NCBI GenBank assembly: GCA_964403285.1
Contig: CAYOFG010000007.1
Location: 1-64,000, forward strand
From: WVXT01 sp964403285
GTDB lineage: Bacteria; UBA6262; WVXT01
DNA length: 64,000 nucleotides
Direction of reading: 5' to 3'
Part shown: piece by piece, positions 1-8,521 of the stretch
Numbering within the stretch: position 1 is the stretch's first letter
How the letters are laid out: each line of letters starts with the position of its first letter
Notes under the pieces: model-generated
Seen by the model: only the letters and a program-made list of their open reading frames with translations
What the model was told of the DNA's origin: nothing
Databases searched by the model: none
Program-made: the position numbers and the translations under genes

Positions 1-2938
1 CCTGTAGATTTCATCTCCGGGCCCAGGATTGCATCTGCCCCGGGGAACCTTATAAAAGGAAATACAGACTCTTTTACTGCTACATGATTGATTTCCTTTT
101 CCCTGGTGAATCCTAACTCTTGCAGGGTCTTTCCCAACATTATCTTGGTTGCCAGCTTTGCCAGAGGAACCCCTATAGCCTTGCTCACAAAGGGAATCGT
201 TCTACTTGCCCTGGGATTTACCTCCAGGACATAGACTACATTATTCTTGACAGCGTACTGGATATTTAAAAGTCCCTTGACATTCAATCCCTTGGCCAAA
301 ACGTAGGTATTTTTCTTTATAATTTCTATTATGTCTTCTCCTAAAGTATAAGGCGGAATAACCATTGCACTATCGCCGGAATGGATGCCCGCCATTTCAA
401 TGTGCTCCATAATCCCACCTATCACGCAATTCCTACCATCGGCTATTGCATCCACATCAACTTCTATAGCATCTTCTAAGAATTTGTCGATGAGAATCGG
501 ACGTTCAGGAGATGCCTCTACTGCTTTTTTCATAAAATTGCTTAAACCTTCCTCGTCATAGACTATCTCCATTGCTCTACCGCCGAGAACATAGGAAGGC
601 CTTACCACTACTGGATATCCTATCTTGTTAGCAACTTTCCTTGCTCCTTCGAATGAGGTAGCTGTGCCGTTATCAGGCTGGATGAGTTTCAATTTTTTAA
701 TCATCTGCTGAAACTTTTTTCTATCCTCTGCCCGGTCTATAGAATCGGGGCTGGTTCCTAAAATTTTCACTCCCGCCTTGGCCAATGGCACAGATATGTT
801 CAGAGGAGTCTGTCCTCCAAACTGAACTATCACCCCGATGGGTTTTTCAATATCCACGATATTCAATACATCCTCAACTGTCAAAGGCTCAAAATACAAT
901 TTGTCCGAAGTATCGTAATCAGTGGAGACAGTCTCGGGATTGCAATTTACCATAATACTTTCAATTCCCTCTTCTTTCAAAGCGTACGATGCGTGACAAC
1001 AACAGTAGTCAAACTCTATACCCTGCCCGATTCTATTAGGTCCCCCTCCCAGGATAAGAACCTTCCTGTTCCCTGATGGCTGGCTTTCATCCTCGGTCTC
1101 ATATGTGGAATAATAGTAAGGTTTCTCCGCTTTAAATTCTCCTCCGCAGGTATCTACTAATTTATAAACCGTTTTTATATTACATTTTTTTCTATAGGAC
1201 CGCACTCTTTTCTCTGTGGAATTCAGAAGATAGGCAAGCTGTATATCTGAGAAGCCATTTTTTTTCGCTTCCTTAAGTAAATCTAGTGGGATTTTGATCT
1301 TGCTTTTTGTATTTTTAACCCTATATTTCTTTATCTCTTTTTCCATCTCTACAATCTGTTTCATATTGTCTATAAACCACCTATCAATTTTTGATAACTC
1401 GTAAATCTCATCAACAGCCAGCCCCAGTTTAAGACCATACCTGATAAAAAATAGCCTCTCATCATTGGGAATTCTTATTTTTTCTTTTACCTCCTTAATC
1501 AAATCTTCTGTTTTTGATTTTAATGCTTCATCGGTGATTTTGTCTTTGCCATCCGAACCCAACCCGAATCTCCCCGTCTCCGTAGACCTTATTCCTTTCT
1601 GGAGTGCTTCTTTAAAATTTCTGCCGATAGACATCGCCTCGCCAACTGCTTTCATAGATGTATTTATGACTCTTTCCACCTGCGGAAATTTCTCAAAAGT
1701 AAATCTACAAATTTTAAATACACAATAATCGACTGTTGGTTCAAAAAATGATGTTGTCTTACCTGTAATCTGATTGAGAACCTCGGGAAGAGTTAAGCCC
1801 ACAGCCAATTTTGTAGCCACCCGGGCAATGGGAAAACCGGTAGCTTTAGAAGCCAGGGCTGAACTCCGGGAAAGTCTGGGATTGACTTCAATAATCACAA
1901 TATGTCCATTATCCGGGTTCTGGGCAAACTGAATATTTGCCCCTCCCCCGGTTATGCCCACCTTTCTTATAATCTTTTTGGATAGATTCACAAACTGTGC
2001 ATATTCCTCTCCCGTCAGGCTCTGGGATGGTGCAACCACAATACTATCCCCTGTGTGTACACCCATGGCGTCAACATTCTCCATTGAAGTAATCATAATA
2101 ACATTGTCCACGCAGTCCCTCATCACTTCATACTCAATCTCTTTCCACCCCGCCACAGACTGCTCCACCAATACCTGTCCCACAGGACTTATCTCCAGGC
2201 CTTTTGTTAGATACTCTTCCAGTTCCTCCTTGTTATAAGCAGTGGAACCACCGCTGCCTCCTAAACAATACGCCGGTCTCAAAATCAATGGGAATCCTAT
2301 CTCAAGCCCTATTCTCATGCCTTCTTCCAGATTTGTAGCAATTCCACTTTGGGGAACGTCTATACCTATCTCTTGCATTGCCTTCTTGAAGAGTTCTCTA
2401 TCCTCAGCCCGGGAAATCGCTTCAACATTTGCTCCAATCGATTCCACACCATACTTTTCCAGCACACCCTCTTTCATTAAAAAATATGCCAGGTTCAACC
2501 CTGTCTGGCCACCCAATGTGGGCAGGATAGCATCGGGCCTTTCCTTTTTTATTATCTCCGTAACTGCCTCTACTGTCAGTGGCTCGATATATGTCACATC
2601 TGCCATACCCGGGTCGGTCATAATGGTAGCAGGATTGCTATTTACAAGTATTGTAAAGTAACCCTCTTCTTTCAAAGCCTTACAGGCCTGAGAACCAGAA
2701 TAGTCNNNNNNNNNNNNNNNNNNNNNNNNNNNNNNNNNNNNNNNNNNNNNNNNNNNNNNNNNNNNNNNNNNNNNNNNNNNNNNNNNNNNNNNNNNNNNNN
2801 NNNNNTTGTAAAGTAACCCTCTTCTTTCAAAGCCTTACAGGCCTGAGAACCAGAATAGTCAAATTCACAAGCCTGTCCAATGACAATAGGGCCAGAACCA
2901 ATGATTAATATCTTATTTATATCTTTTCGCTTGGGCAT
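1..2938 (-). CDS. carB: Carbamoyl-phosphate synthase large subunit, first copy (3' end outside window)
   Basis: This subunit makes carbamoyl phosphate from bicarbonate, ammonia and two ATP using two ATP-grasp halves. The start is the ATG at 2936-2938, one base after the stop of the upstream small-subunit gene. When the false gap at 2706-2860 is removed, the reading frame is open from there to base 1. I can read the N-terminal MPKRKDINKILIIGSGPI, the first ATP-grasp (IIRPAY-type and GGSGGS motifs), the oligomerisation region, and the second ATP-grasp with LGGGPNRIGQG and VVRPSYVLGGRAM. The sequence leaves the window shortly after LGPEMKST, so the C-terminal allosteric domain is not visible. 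A complete paralogue lies at 53110-56328. This copy is paired with a glutaminase-dead small subunit, so it probably uses free ammonia (inference). Confidence 0.9.
2651..2860. other. False scaffold gap: 55-bp overlap duplicated around 100 N
   Basis: The 55 bases at 2651-2705 are identical to those at 2806-2860, with exactly 100 N between them. This is what a scaffolder leaves when two contigs that already overlap by 55 bp are not merged. Deleting one copy and the N run (155 bases, not a multiple of three) restores an uninterrupted carB frame through the conserved DYSGSQACKALKEEG segment. As given, the frame hits a false stop at 2672. Confidence 0.95.
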
Positions 2939-2939
2939 G

Positions 2940-4040
2940 TTAAGTTCCCCGTTTCATCAACTCTAAAAATCTTTTGAATACTCCATTTATCTCATCAAAT
3001 CCAGGACTAACCGGATAATATTGGGTAGAAATAAACTTCAGAGTTCCACTTTCCATCTCCTCAATTGAGTCGTCGTTGACATTGCGCAGGGTAATCTCAA
3101 TGTCGTCCCTATCCTTTATTGACTCCTCATCCACAACAAATGAATGGTTCTGTACCGTGATATCACCTTTATAGGAAGAAGAAGACTTCACTGGATAATT
3201 TACACCGCGATGACCTATTTTCAGTTTCCTTAGTCTACCTCCCAGGGCAAGAGAGATAATCTCATGTCCGGAAGAGATACCCAGGAGAGGAATTTTGCCC
3301 AGTACTGTCTTAACTACCTCCACAATTTTAGAAATTGCTCCATCTTCTTCCGGTCCATTAGAAATAATCAAGCCATCAGTATTCAATCCCAGAATCTTCT
3401 CTGCACCAGTATTATAGGGCAATAGCGTAAGATTACATCCCAGAGTCTTTAATTGTTCAAGAAAACTATTCAACATACCCAAATCTAATATAGCTATCTT
3501 TGGCCCCGAAGGTTTGCCCTTTATTTCTGTAATCTTTTTTACAGAGATATTTCTTATAAAATCCTTTTTCATATTTTTTTTATAATCTTTTACCTTTTTA
3601 ACTAACTGACCAATCTTTACCTCCTTGCCAGGCAGCGGCACTACAGTGGAGACTATTCCCAGCATCTCTCCCCCATCTCTAATTCTGACAGCCAGTGTCC
3701 TTGTATCCACCTCGCTAATGGCAACCAGATCTTCCTTCTTAAGGAAATTATTGAAACTGTCCTCTGCCTGCCAGTTGGAATAGATTCTACTTTCCTCTTT
3801 TATGACCAATGCCTCTATCCAGCATCTCTTAGAATCATAAAATTTCCTGGCTACACCATAGTTTCCTATCAAAGGATAGGTGAAAATCAGAATCTTGCCC
3901 GCATTTGCCGGGTCGGTCATAACCTCCTGGTAACCAACAACAGCAGTGTTCAGAATTACTTCTCCTATTCTTTCGCCGGCTTTCCCTATGGAGATGCCAT
4001 CAAAATAGCTGCCATCCTCCAGGACTAATACTCCTCTCAT
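2940..4040 (-). CDS. carA: CarA-like carbamoyl-phosphate synthase small subunit with dead glutaminase site
   Basis: This 366-residue protein matches CarA end to end: an N-terminal CPSase_sm_chain domain (about residues 1-135, with VLEDGSYFDG and TYPLIGNYGV) and a C-terminal class I glutamine amidotransferase domain (about 181-362). In the amidotransferase domain the usual GICLGHQ reads GISSGHE, so the catalytic Cys is Ser256 and the Gln is Glu260. The usual FHPEAS reads YYPVSP, so the catalytic His is Tyr342 and the Glu is Val344. All three triad residues are gone while the fold and the full length are kept. The protein probably only stabilises or regulates CarB, with ammonia as nitrogen donor, as in vertebrate CPS I, where the Cys is also Ser. 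The start has a GGAG ribosome site, and the carB start follows the stop by one base. Confidence 0.9.
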   Translation of the reverse strand: MRGVLVLEDGSYFDGISIGKAGERIGEVILNTAVVGYQEVMTDPANAGKILIFTYPLIGNYGVARKFYDSKRCWIEALVIKEESRIYSNWQAEDSFNNFLKKEDLVAISEVDTRTLAVRIRDGGEMLGIVSTVVPLPGKEVKIGQLVKKVKDYKKNMKKDFIRNISVKKITEIKGKPSGPKIAILDLGMLNSFLEQLKTLGCNLTLLPYNTGAEKILGLNTDGLIISNGPEEDGAISKIVEVVKTVLGKIPLLGISSGHEIISLALGGRLRKLKIGHRGVNYPVKSSSSYKGDITVQNHSFVVDEESIKDRDDIEITLRNVNDDSIEEMESGTLKFISTQYYPVSPGFDEINGVFKRFLELMKRGT

Positions 4041-4103
4041 ATGCTTCTCCTATCGGCTCTCGTAGTATCGTCAAAAACTGAAACAACTATTAATAGAATA
4101 TTT

Positions 4104-4221
4104 TGTAGTGTAGGGGCTTGTCCCCGTCCCGATAAATCGGGACGCCCATAAACCCCGTTAGAAATGGATGTTAGGAACCACTTCGGGGGAATTTCTAACG
4201 GGGTAAAGGGCTACACTACAA
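4104..4221. repeat. Palindromic repeat with TTGTAGTGTAG ends, interrupted by a second element
   Basis: TTGTAGTGTAG at 4104-4114 is matched by its exact reverse complement at 4211-4221. Inside is a smaller hairpin, GTCCCG-ATAAAT-CGGGAC. A second element with CCCCGTTAG ends (4153-4203) is inserted in it and flanked by a TAAA duplication. The pair fills most of the 242-base spacer upstream of carA; I see no gene here. Confidence 0.75.
4153..4203. repeat. CCCCGTTAG-family short inverted-repeat element, copy 1 (51 bp)
   Basis: The ends are CCCCGTTAGAAAT (4153-4165) and its exact complement ATTTCTAACGGGG (4191-4203). TAAA stands directly on both sides (4149-4152 and 4204-4207), consistent with a 4-bp target duplication. 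It is non-coding and lies inside the older palindrome at 4104-4221. It belongs to the same family as 6741-7020, 60308, 60636, 61629, 62273, 63130 and 63655. Confidence 0.88.
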
Positions 4222-4282
4222 TAAATTTTTGTTAATTTATCAAAGTTCAAAAATTTCCACCGTCATTATGCTCCTGAAGAGG

Positions 4283-4645
4283 CTATACAGAATAGAGAAT
4301 CAGGACGCCAATGGCTATAGCGAAAAGTGCAATAAGACGGAGAACCGGAAGTGACCTTCCCTGCGACCACCTGAGCATACTCTTTATTCTTTCCAGTCCG
4401 AGGATAAAAATGGCAATGCCCTTTAAGAGAGCCAATATGCCAATCGTAACTATAACCCAAACTACCCTGCTCTGGGGAGCGGCCAATAAAAAGAGAATGC
4501 CAACGAGAATTCGCAGAGCACCCATCATGTAGGGCCTTACCCCTTTTTCACAAAAGACCATCCACTGTCTCATCCTCTTTGGACTCAAAAGAAAAACAAT
4601 CCCAATAGCCATTAAAATCATACCCACAAGCTTTACTAAAAACAT
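4283..4645 (-). CDS. Small integral membrane protein, function unknown
   Basis: This 120-residue protein starts at the ATG 4643-4645, behind a near-perfect AGGAGGT ribosome site. A longer in-frame start upstream has no such site. It has about four hydrophobic segments: near residues 2-20, 40-57, 62-80 and 97-119. Basic loops such as SPKRMRQW and RSLPVLR separate them. It resembles small DUF-type inner-membrane proteins, but I do not recognise the family. It stands alone between the carAB pair and the nitrilase gene and gives no functional clue. Confidence 0.7.
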   Translation of the reverse strand: MFLVKLVGMILMAIGIVFLLSPKRMRQWMVFCEKGVRPYMMGALRILVGILFLLAAPQSRVVWVIVTIGILALLKGIAIFILGLERIKSMLRWSQGRSLPVLRLIALFAIAIGVLILYSV

Positions 4646-4794
4646 AACTGACCTCCTTTTACCAAAGCGGTAGAATGAAGAAGAACCTGAGCAAACCCGA
4701 ATTATTATAACATCTTTATAGTCGGTTGGCAATATTTTTCTGAAACGGAATATGCCTCTTTTCAGAAGATGGCAGGTTTTTAAGCAGTCGTTTT

Positions 4795-5661
4795 TCAGAA
4801 GGGCTCGCTGAGTAGACCATACAGTTCCGGTCGGCGGTCCCTGAAGATGGGAGAGACGGCTCTCATTTCCAGTAAGTGGTCATTACTGAATTCCACAAAA
4901 AGAACTTCTTCTTCCCCTTCCTTCTCTGCATAGGCAAGAATCTTTCCGTCAGGTCCGGCTATGGCGCTGTGTCCATCGAAATCGTGTCCATCATATTTAC
5001 CTACGGGATTGCATGCCATTGCATAGACCCTGTTTGATATTGCATGCATCATAGAGAAACAACGGAACCGAGTTGGTATATAGGTCACTCTCTTGTGGGG
5101 AGAAGTTGGTTTCCCCCACGAATAACTGGAGCAGAGAATCTCCATACCTTTTAGAGCCAGTATTCGTGGCAGTTCAGGAAACAGGTTGTCCCAGCAAACG
5201 CTCATTCCGATGTTACCTATATCCGTCTGGTAAACTTCTAATGTACTACCTGGATAGAAGTAATGTTTTTCCTCATCAGGAATATGTAATTTGTGATGGA
5301 TGCCCAGTACCTCTCCCCGGGGCCCAATCAGAACCGACGAATTGTATACGCTGCCTGGTATCTTGGGATGAAGCTGGGCTAATCCTACCACAATATGGGT
5401 TTTGTGTTTTTTAGCCAGCTTAGCGAGAATGTTGGTGGTGTACCCGGGAATCGTTTCTGCACACTTCAAAAACTCCCTGCCAAAATCCTGGTCCATGGAC
5501 TGAACATACCCTGTGTTGGCAAGTTCAGGAAAAAGTATTAGCTCCGCTTCCTCATTATCAAAAATATTCTCAATAAATTCCTCCATTCGGGAAGCGTTCT
5601 TCTCTGGCTGGAGACTGGTCACTTCCATTTGTACCAGGGCTGTTTTAACTTTATCTTTCAT
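4795..5661 (-). CDS. Carbon-nitrogen hydrolase (nitrilase superfamily)
   Basis: This 288-residue cytosolic hydrolase has the complete nitrilase-superfamily catalytic set: Glu46 in FPELANTGY, Lys124 in HHKLHIP, and the nucleophile Cys156 in MSVCWDNLFPE. The family cleaves non-peptide C-N bonds in amides, carbamoyl compounds or nitriles through a Cys thioester. The length is normal. EKHYFYPG and the DGHSAIAGPDG segment resemble the aliphatic amidase and N-carbamoyl-type branches, but the substrate cannot be read from sequence. It lies just downstream of the thioredoxin reductase gene (17-base spacer) and may be co-transcribed with it. Confidence 0.85.
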   Translation of the reverse strand: MKDKVKTALVQMEVTSLQPEKNASRMEEFIENIFDNEEAELILFPELANTGYVQSMDQDFGREFLKCAETIPGYTTNILAKLAKKHKTHIVVGLAQLHPKIPGSVYNSSVLIGPRGEVLGIHHKLHIPDEEKHYFYPGSTLEVYQTDIGNIGMSVCWDNLFPELPRILALKGMEILCSSYSWGKPTSPHKRVTYIPTRFRCFSMMHAISNRVYAMACNPVGKYDGHDFDGHSAIAGPDGKILAYAEKEGEEEVLFVEFSNDHLLEMRAVSPIFRDRRPELYGLLSEPF

Positions 5662-5677
5662 TTTGATTACCTCTTTA

Positions 5678-6735
5678 TCATCTATGTCGAGCTAAATATC
5701 TGAAAGCGCTAAGCGCCGCTTTAGCTCCTTCTCCTGCTGCTATTACGATCTGTTTTTCCGGCACGTCAGTAACATCACCGGCAGCAAAGATGCCCGGAAT
5801 ATTGGTTTCGTTGTAAGAGTTTACCTTGATTTCATCCCGTTCATTCTTTTCCAAATCTTGGGCAAACTCAGAATTGGGAATAAGGCCGATTTCCACAAAA
5901 ACTCCCTCCACAGCCAGGGTCTCTTCCTTATCCTCTCTTCTTATCTTGATTCCACTAACCATCCTCTCTCCCAGAACAGCAATTACCTGGGTGCTGTTCA
6001 GGATACTTACTTTATTACTTTCACGGACTTTCTCTCTCATTACTAAATCTCCCGTGAGGTCCGGGGTGATATTGATAAGATAGATATGTTTGGCTATCCG
6101 AATCAATTGCANNNNNNNNNNNNNNNNNNNNNNNNNNNNNNNNNNNNNNNNNNNNNNNNNNNNNNNNNNNNNNNNNNNNNNNNNNNNNNNNNNNNNNNNN
6201 NNNNNNNNNNNAGGTCCGGGGTGATATTGATAAGATAGATATGTTTGGCTATCCGAATCAATTGCAGGGTTGCGTCCAGAGCAGAGTTTCCTCCTCCGAC
6301 CACCGCTACGTCCTTTCCCGCAAATAGAGGTCCATCGCAAGTAGCACAGTAAGTGAGCCCTCTATTTTTGAATTCTCTCTCCCCGGGCACGCCCAGTTCC
6401 CTCGACCTTTTGCCAGAGGCGATTATCGCTGTTTTTCCTTCGTAGGTCCCTTTATCGGTCTTAACCCGGATTCCTTCATTCTTTTTCTTTATTTCTAATA
6501 CTTGTTCATTTTCTCTCAATTCAATCCCGTATTTGCGCATATGTTCCTCAAACTTCCCCGCCAGCTCAGGGCCGGTAATGAATTGATAGCCAGTGTAATT
6601 TTCTATATCTCCACTCCACGCCGCCTGTCCCCCGATATCTCTGGTAATAACCAGAAGGCCCATTTTCTTTCGCGCGGCGTAGACACTGGCTGTTATACCT
6701 GCTGGCCCTGCCCCAATAATGATTAAATCGAACAT
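5678..6735 (-). CDS. trxB: Thioredoxin reductase (reading frame broken by a false gap)
   Basis: This flavoprotein passes electrons from NAD(P)H through FAD to thioredoxin or glutaredoxin-like partners. The FAD motif GAGPAG is at residues 8-13, the redox pair is in YCATCDGP (about residues 133-140), the pyridine-nucleotide motif is VGGGNSA, and the C-terminal FAD motif is GIFAAGDV. As given, the gene is split by 100 N at 6112-6211 with a 55-bp duplicated flank. Removing 155 bases gives one frame of about 305 residues, the usual length. The end of the CCCCGTTAG element, with its GGGG, lies five bases before the ATG and may serve as its weak ribosome site. A glutaredoxin-like gene lies upstream, on the other side of the GIY-YIG element, so the two probably work together. 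Confidence 0.93.
6057..6266. other. False scaffold gap: 55-bp overlap duplicated around 100 N
   Basis: Bases 6057-6111 are repeated exactly at 6212-6266, with 100 N between. This is the same artefact as at 2651-2860. Collapsing the overlap rejoins the two halves of trxB across the IRIAKHIYLINITPDLTGD segment. Confidence 0.95.
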
Positions 6736-6737
6736 CT

Positions 6738-6998
6738 TTACCCCGTTAGAGATAGGAAACGCTTCAAGCGATTCCTAAGATAACGTTTCCCCATCCCTGA
6801 CTTTAAATAGTTTTCTCTGGCCTTGGCATCTTGTTCATTAAGACACGCTTCGTAGTATATCAATTCAAAGGGACCTCTGCCTTTTGTCGAAAACACTCTA
6901 TCCTTATTATGCTCATTGAAGCGTTTCCTTAAATCTCTGGTGAACCCTGTATACCATTCACCGTCTTTTTTACTTTTTATTATGTAGATATAAAACAT
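6738..6998 (-). CDS. Small GIY-YIG nuclease domain protein carried inside an inverted-repeat element
   Basis: This 86-residue protein is a single GIY-YIG domain. The core strands read YIYII (3-7) and YTGFT (16-20). A conserved Arg lies in LRKRFNEHN (24-31), and the metal-binding Glu is Glu62 in KARENYLKS. The family cuts DNA and includes UvrC N-termini, homing endonucleases and small orphan proteins. The gene lies almost exactly within an element with 13-bp perfect inverted ends (6741-7020). Its last residues, LTG and the stop, are encoded by the element end CTAACGGGG-TAA, and the ATG is 22 bases from the other end. There is no good ribosome site. A role in moving the element is my inference; the domain call is secure. 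Confidence 0.88.
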   Translation of the reverse strand: MFYIYIIKSKKDGEWYTGFTRDLRKRFNEHNKDRVFSTKGRGPFELIYYEACLNEQDAKARENYLKSGMGKRYLRNRLKRFLSLTG

Positions 6999-7020
6999 TT
7001 TGGCAGGATCTCTAACGGGG
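6741..7020. mobile_element. 280-bp element with CCCCGTTAGAGAT inverted ends carrying the GIY-YIG gene
   Basis: CCCCGTTAGAGAT at 6741-6753 is the exact reverse complement of ATCTCTAACGGGG at 7008-7020. The ends share CCCCGTTAG with seven shorter non-coding elements in the window. The gene fills almost the whole interior. Flanking bases are TTTA on the left and TTAT on the right, so a clean 4-bp target duplication is not preserved here. It separates the glutaredoxin-like gene from trxB, which otherwise look like one operon. It could be the coding-competent member of the family; this is inference from shared ends. Confidence 0.75.
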
Positions 7021-7257
7021 TTATAACCCCAATGCTTTTCTTATCTTTTCCTTGTCGAATCCCACTATAATTTCGCCTTCAATGTCTATTACTGGTACAG
7101 CCATCTGCCCCGATTTCTTAATCATCTCTTGTACTTTTGTCTGGTCAGTGGAAACATCGATATCCTCAAAATCGATATTGTTCTCCTTTAAGAACTTCTT
7201 GGCCATCATGCAAAATGGACAGGCAAGGGTGCTATAGATCATAACTTTCTTATCCAC
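7021..7257 (-). CDS. Glutaredoxin-like protein (NrdH/YruB type)
   Basis: This 78-residue protein has a thioredoxin fold with the redox motif CPFC (residues 13-16) near the N-terminus, the cis-proline segment MAVPVIDI and the C-terminal IIVGFDKEKI. These are typical of the short glutaredoxin-like proteins that take electrons from thioredoxin reductase. The start is a GTG at 7255-7257 behind AGGAGGT. The stop codon abuts the GIY-YIG element, beyond which lies trxB, the probable electron donor. Confidence 0.88.
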   Translation of the reverse strand: MDKKVMIYSTLACPFCMMAKKFLKENNIDFEDIDVSTDQTKVQEMIKKSGQMAVPVIDIEGEIIVGFDKEKIRKALGL

Positions 7258-7276
7258 GATACTGACCTCCTTTAGA

Positions 7277-7753
7277 TTACAAGCTTTCTTTTAGCTCGGA
7301 CAACTGTCTCAGATGGTCTTGTTCTTGGGAGATTAGTTTATCTACTATTTTATGGTCGTATTCTGGCACTATCCTTTTCATTCCTGTATAGAAAATAATC
7401 GAATCTTTCTCAAATCTTATGCCCAGTTCAATAGCCTCTTTATCCCCTTTTACATCTTTGGCTACCTTTCTACCTTTATCTTTCTGGGTAAATATATAAT
7501 CTTTAGCTAAAGCATTCATATATGCAAAATATTCTCCCGGATACGACTCTGGCGGCTCGTATTTGTGCACCGAATCCAATATCTTGCTAAAAACCTCTAT
7601 GTGCTTTTCTTCTTCGCCTGCCAGATATTTGAACTTCTCTTTAGCCTTTTGATTCTTTGATTTGCCAACCAATGCATTGTAAAAATCTCTACCATTCTTC
7701 TCAATCTGAATGCCCAATTCCACTATCTCACTTCCTGAAAATATGTTTACCAC
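7277..7753 (-). CDS. Rubrerythrin-like diiron protein without rubredoxin domain
   Basis: This 158-residue protein is an all-helical ferritin-like domain. Paired Glu and ExxH-type motifs are visible as EKNGRDFY and EEEKHIEVF in the first half and EKDSIIFY and EQDHLRQL in the second. This is the diiron pattern of the rubrerythrin/YciF-like branch, which reduces peroxide or handles iron in anaerobes. The C-terminal rubredoxin domain found in classical rubrerythrin is absent, so an external rubredoxin would be needed. The start is a GTG at 7751-7753 with an AAGGAGG ribosome site. It lies 19 bases upstream of the glutaredoxin-like gene. Confidence 0.85.
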   Translation of the reverse strand: MVNIFSGSEIVELGIQIEKNGRDFYNALVGKSKNQKAKEKFKYLAGEEEKHIEVFSKILDSVHKYEPPESYPGEYFAYMNALAKDYIFTQKDKGRKVAKDVKGDKEAIELGIRFEKDSIIFYTGMKRIVPEYDHKIVDKLISQEQDHLRQLSELKESL

Positions 7754-7779
7754 ATTACTCCTCCTTTCTTAAAATTAGT

Positions 7780-8346
7780 TTAACCAAGAGCAATTCTTTG
7801 CCCCACTTCAAATGCCTTTTTTAAAACTTCCGGATATTTCAATATGTCTCCTTTTTCATCAACGCCTGAACAAAAAAGCTCTTCTTCATAATCCACACTA
7901 ATTGTAGCAAATAGATTTTTTACGATCGATTTCGCATTATCAAAAAAATCTTTCCTGGTACTTCCCTCTACAGAAATAAAACCACCTTTTCTTTTCCTTT
8001 TAAAGATATCTTTTTTTAGTATATATTTTGCTCTCCAGGCACACTGGAAACGGTCTATCATCATCTTCGTCTGGGCGCTGAGGCTTCCAAAAAAAATTGG
8101 CGAGGCCAGAATTATCCTGTCCGCCTCTTCTATCTTTTTGTAGAGGGGCTGCATATCATCTTCTATTATGCAGGAGCCGTCATCCCTTAAATTTTCGCAT
8201 TCCTGACAGGGAGAAAATTTAAGGTTATTCAAGACAACCTTTTCTGTTCTGGCTCCTTTACTTCTGGCTCCCTCAAGGACCTTATCCAGGAGAATATCTG
8301 TGTTCCCGCCTATCCTGGGACTGCCATTTATCCCCAAAACTCTCAC
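7780..8346 (-). CDS. NADPH-dependent FMN reductase / iron-sulfur-flavoprotein family
   Basis: This 188-residue flavodoxin-like protein opens with GINGSPRIGGNTD, the FMN phosphate loop of the family. Two Cys lie in CQECENLRDDGSC (about residues 47-59), the position where iron-sulfur flavoproteins bind a cluster; with only three Cys visible the cluster is uncertain. ASPIFFGSLSAQTK is the second FMN-contact segment. A GTG start follows the stop of the upstream mini-desulforedoxin gene by three bases, so the two are probably translated together. Confidence 0.82.
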   Translation of the reverse strand: MRVLGINGSPRIGGNTDILLDKVLEGARSKGARTEKVVLNNLKFSPCQECENLRDDGSCIIEDDMQPLYKKIEEADRIILASPIFFGSLSAQTKMMIDRFQCAWRAKYILKKDIFKRKRKGGFISVEGSTRKDFFDNAKSIVKNLFATISVDYEEELFCSGVDEKGDILKYPEVLKKAFEVGQRIALG

Positions 8347-8349
8347 TTG

Positions 8350-8475
8350 TTAACCTTCTATCTTTTCCATGGGTTGCCCGCAACAGACAAGTTCACCGCC
8401 ACCTACTTTTGTTACAGAGACTTCATTACCACATATATTGCATCTGTACTCTTCGCCTACGCTTTCTACTGGCAT
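8350..8475 (-). CDS. Desulforedoxin-like mini-protein (41 aa)
   Basis: This is a short gene with an AGGAGGTGG ribosome site before the ATG at 8473-8475. The protein has the rubredoxin-like iron site of desulforedoxin: C12-x2-C15, then adjacent C31-C32 in LVCCGQPM. This is the N-terminal module of desulfoferrodoxin standing alone. It probably binds one iron through four Cys and shuttles electrons. It sits three bases upstream of a flavin reductase gene, a plausible partner. Two further mini-proteins of this type occur at 29430-29594 and 31930-32058. Confidence 0.85.
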   Translation of the reverse strand: MPVESVGEEYRCNICGNEVSVTKVGGGELVCCGQPMEKIEG

Positions 8476-8521
8476 AGCCACCTCCTCTCATCTCTCTTTT
8501 GGGAAGGACCCCCACCTGTTC

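Noticed and set aside
4266..4460. Short minus-strand ORF overlapping the membrane protein gene
   Set aside because: It is in another frame within a better gene that has a strong ribosome site and hydrophobic pattern.
6112..6211. Two separate thioredoxin-reductase fragments as distinct genes
   Set aside because: The duplicated 55-bp flank shows one gene split by an artefact.
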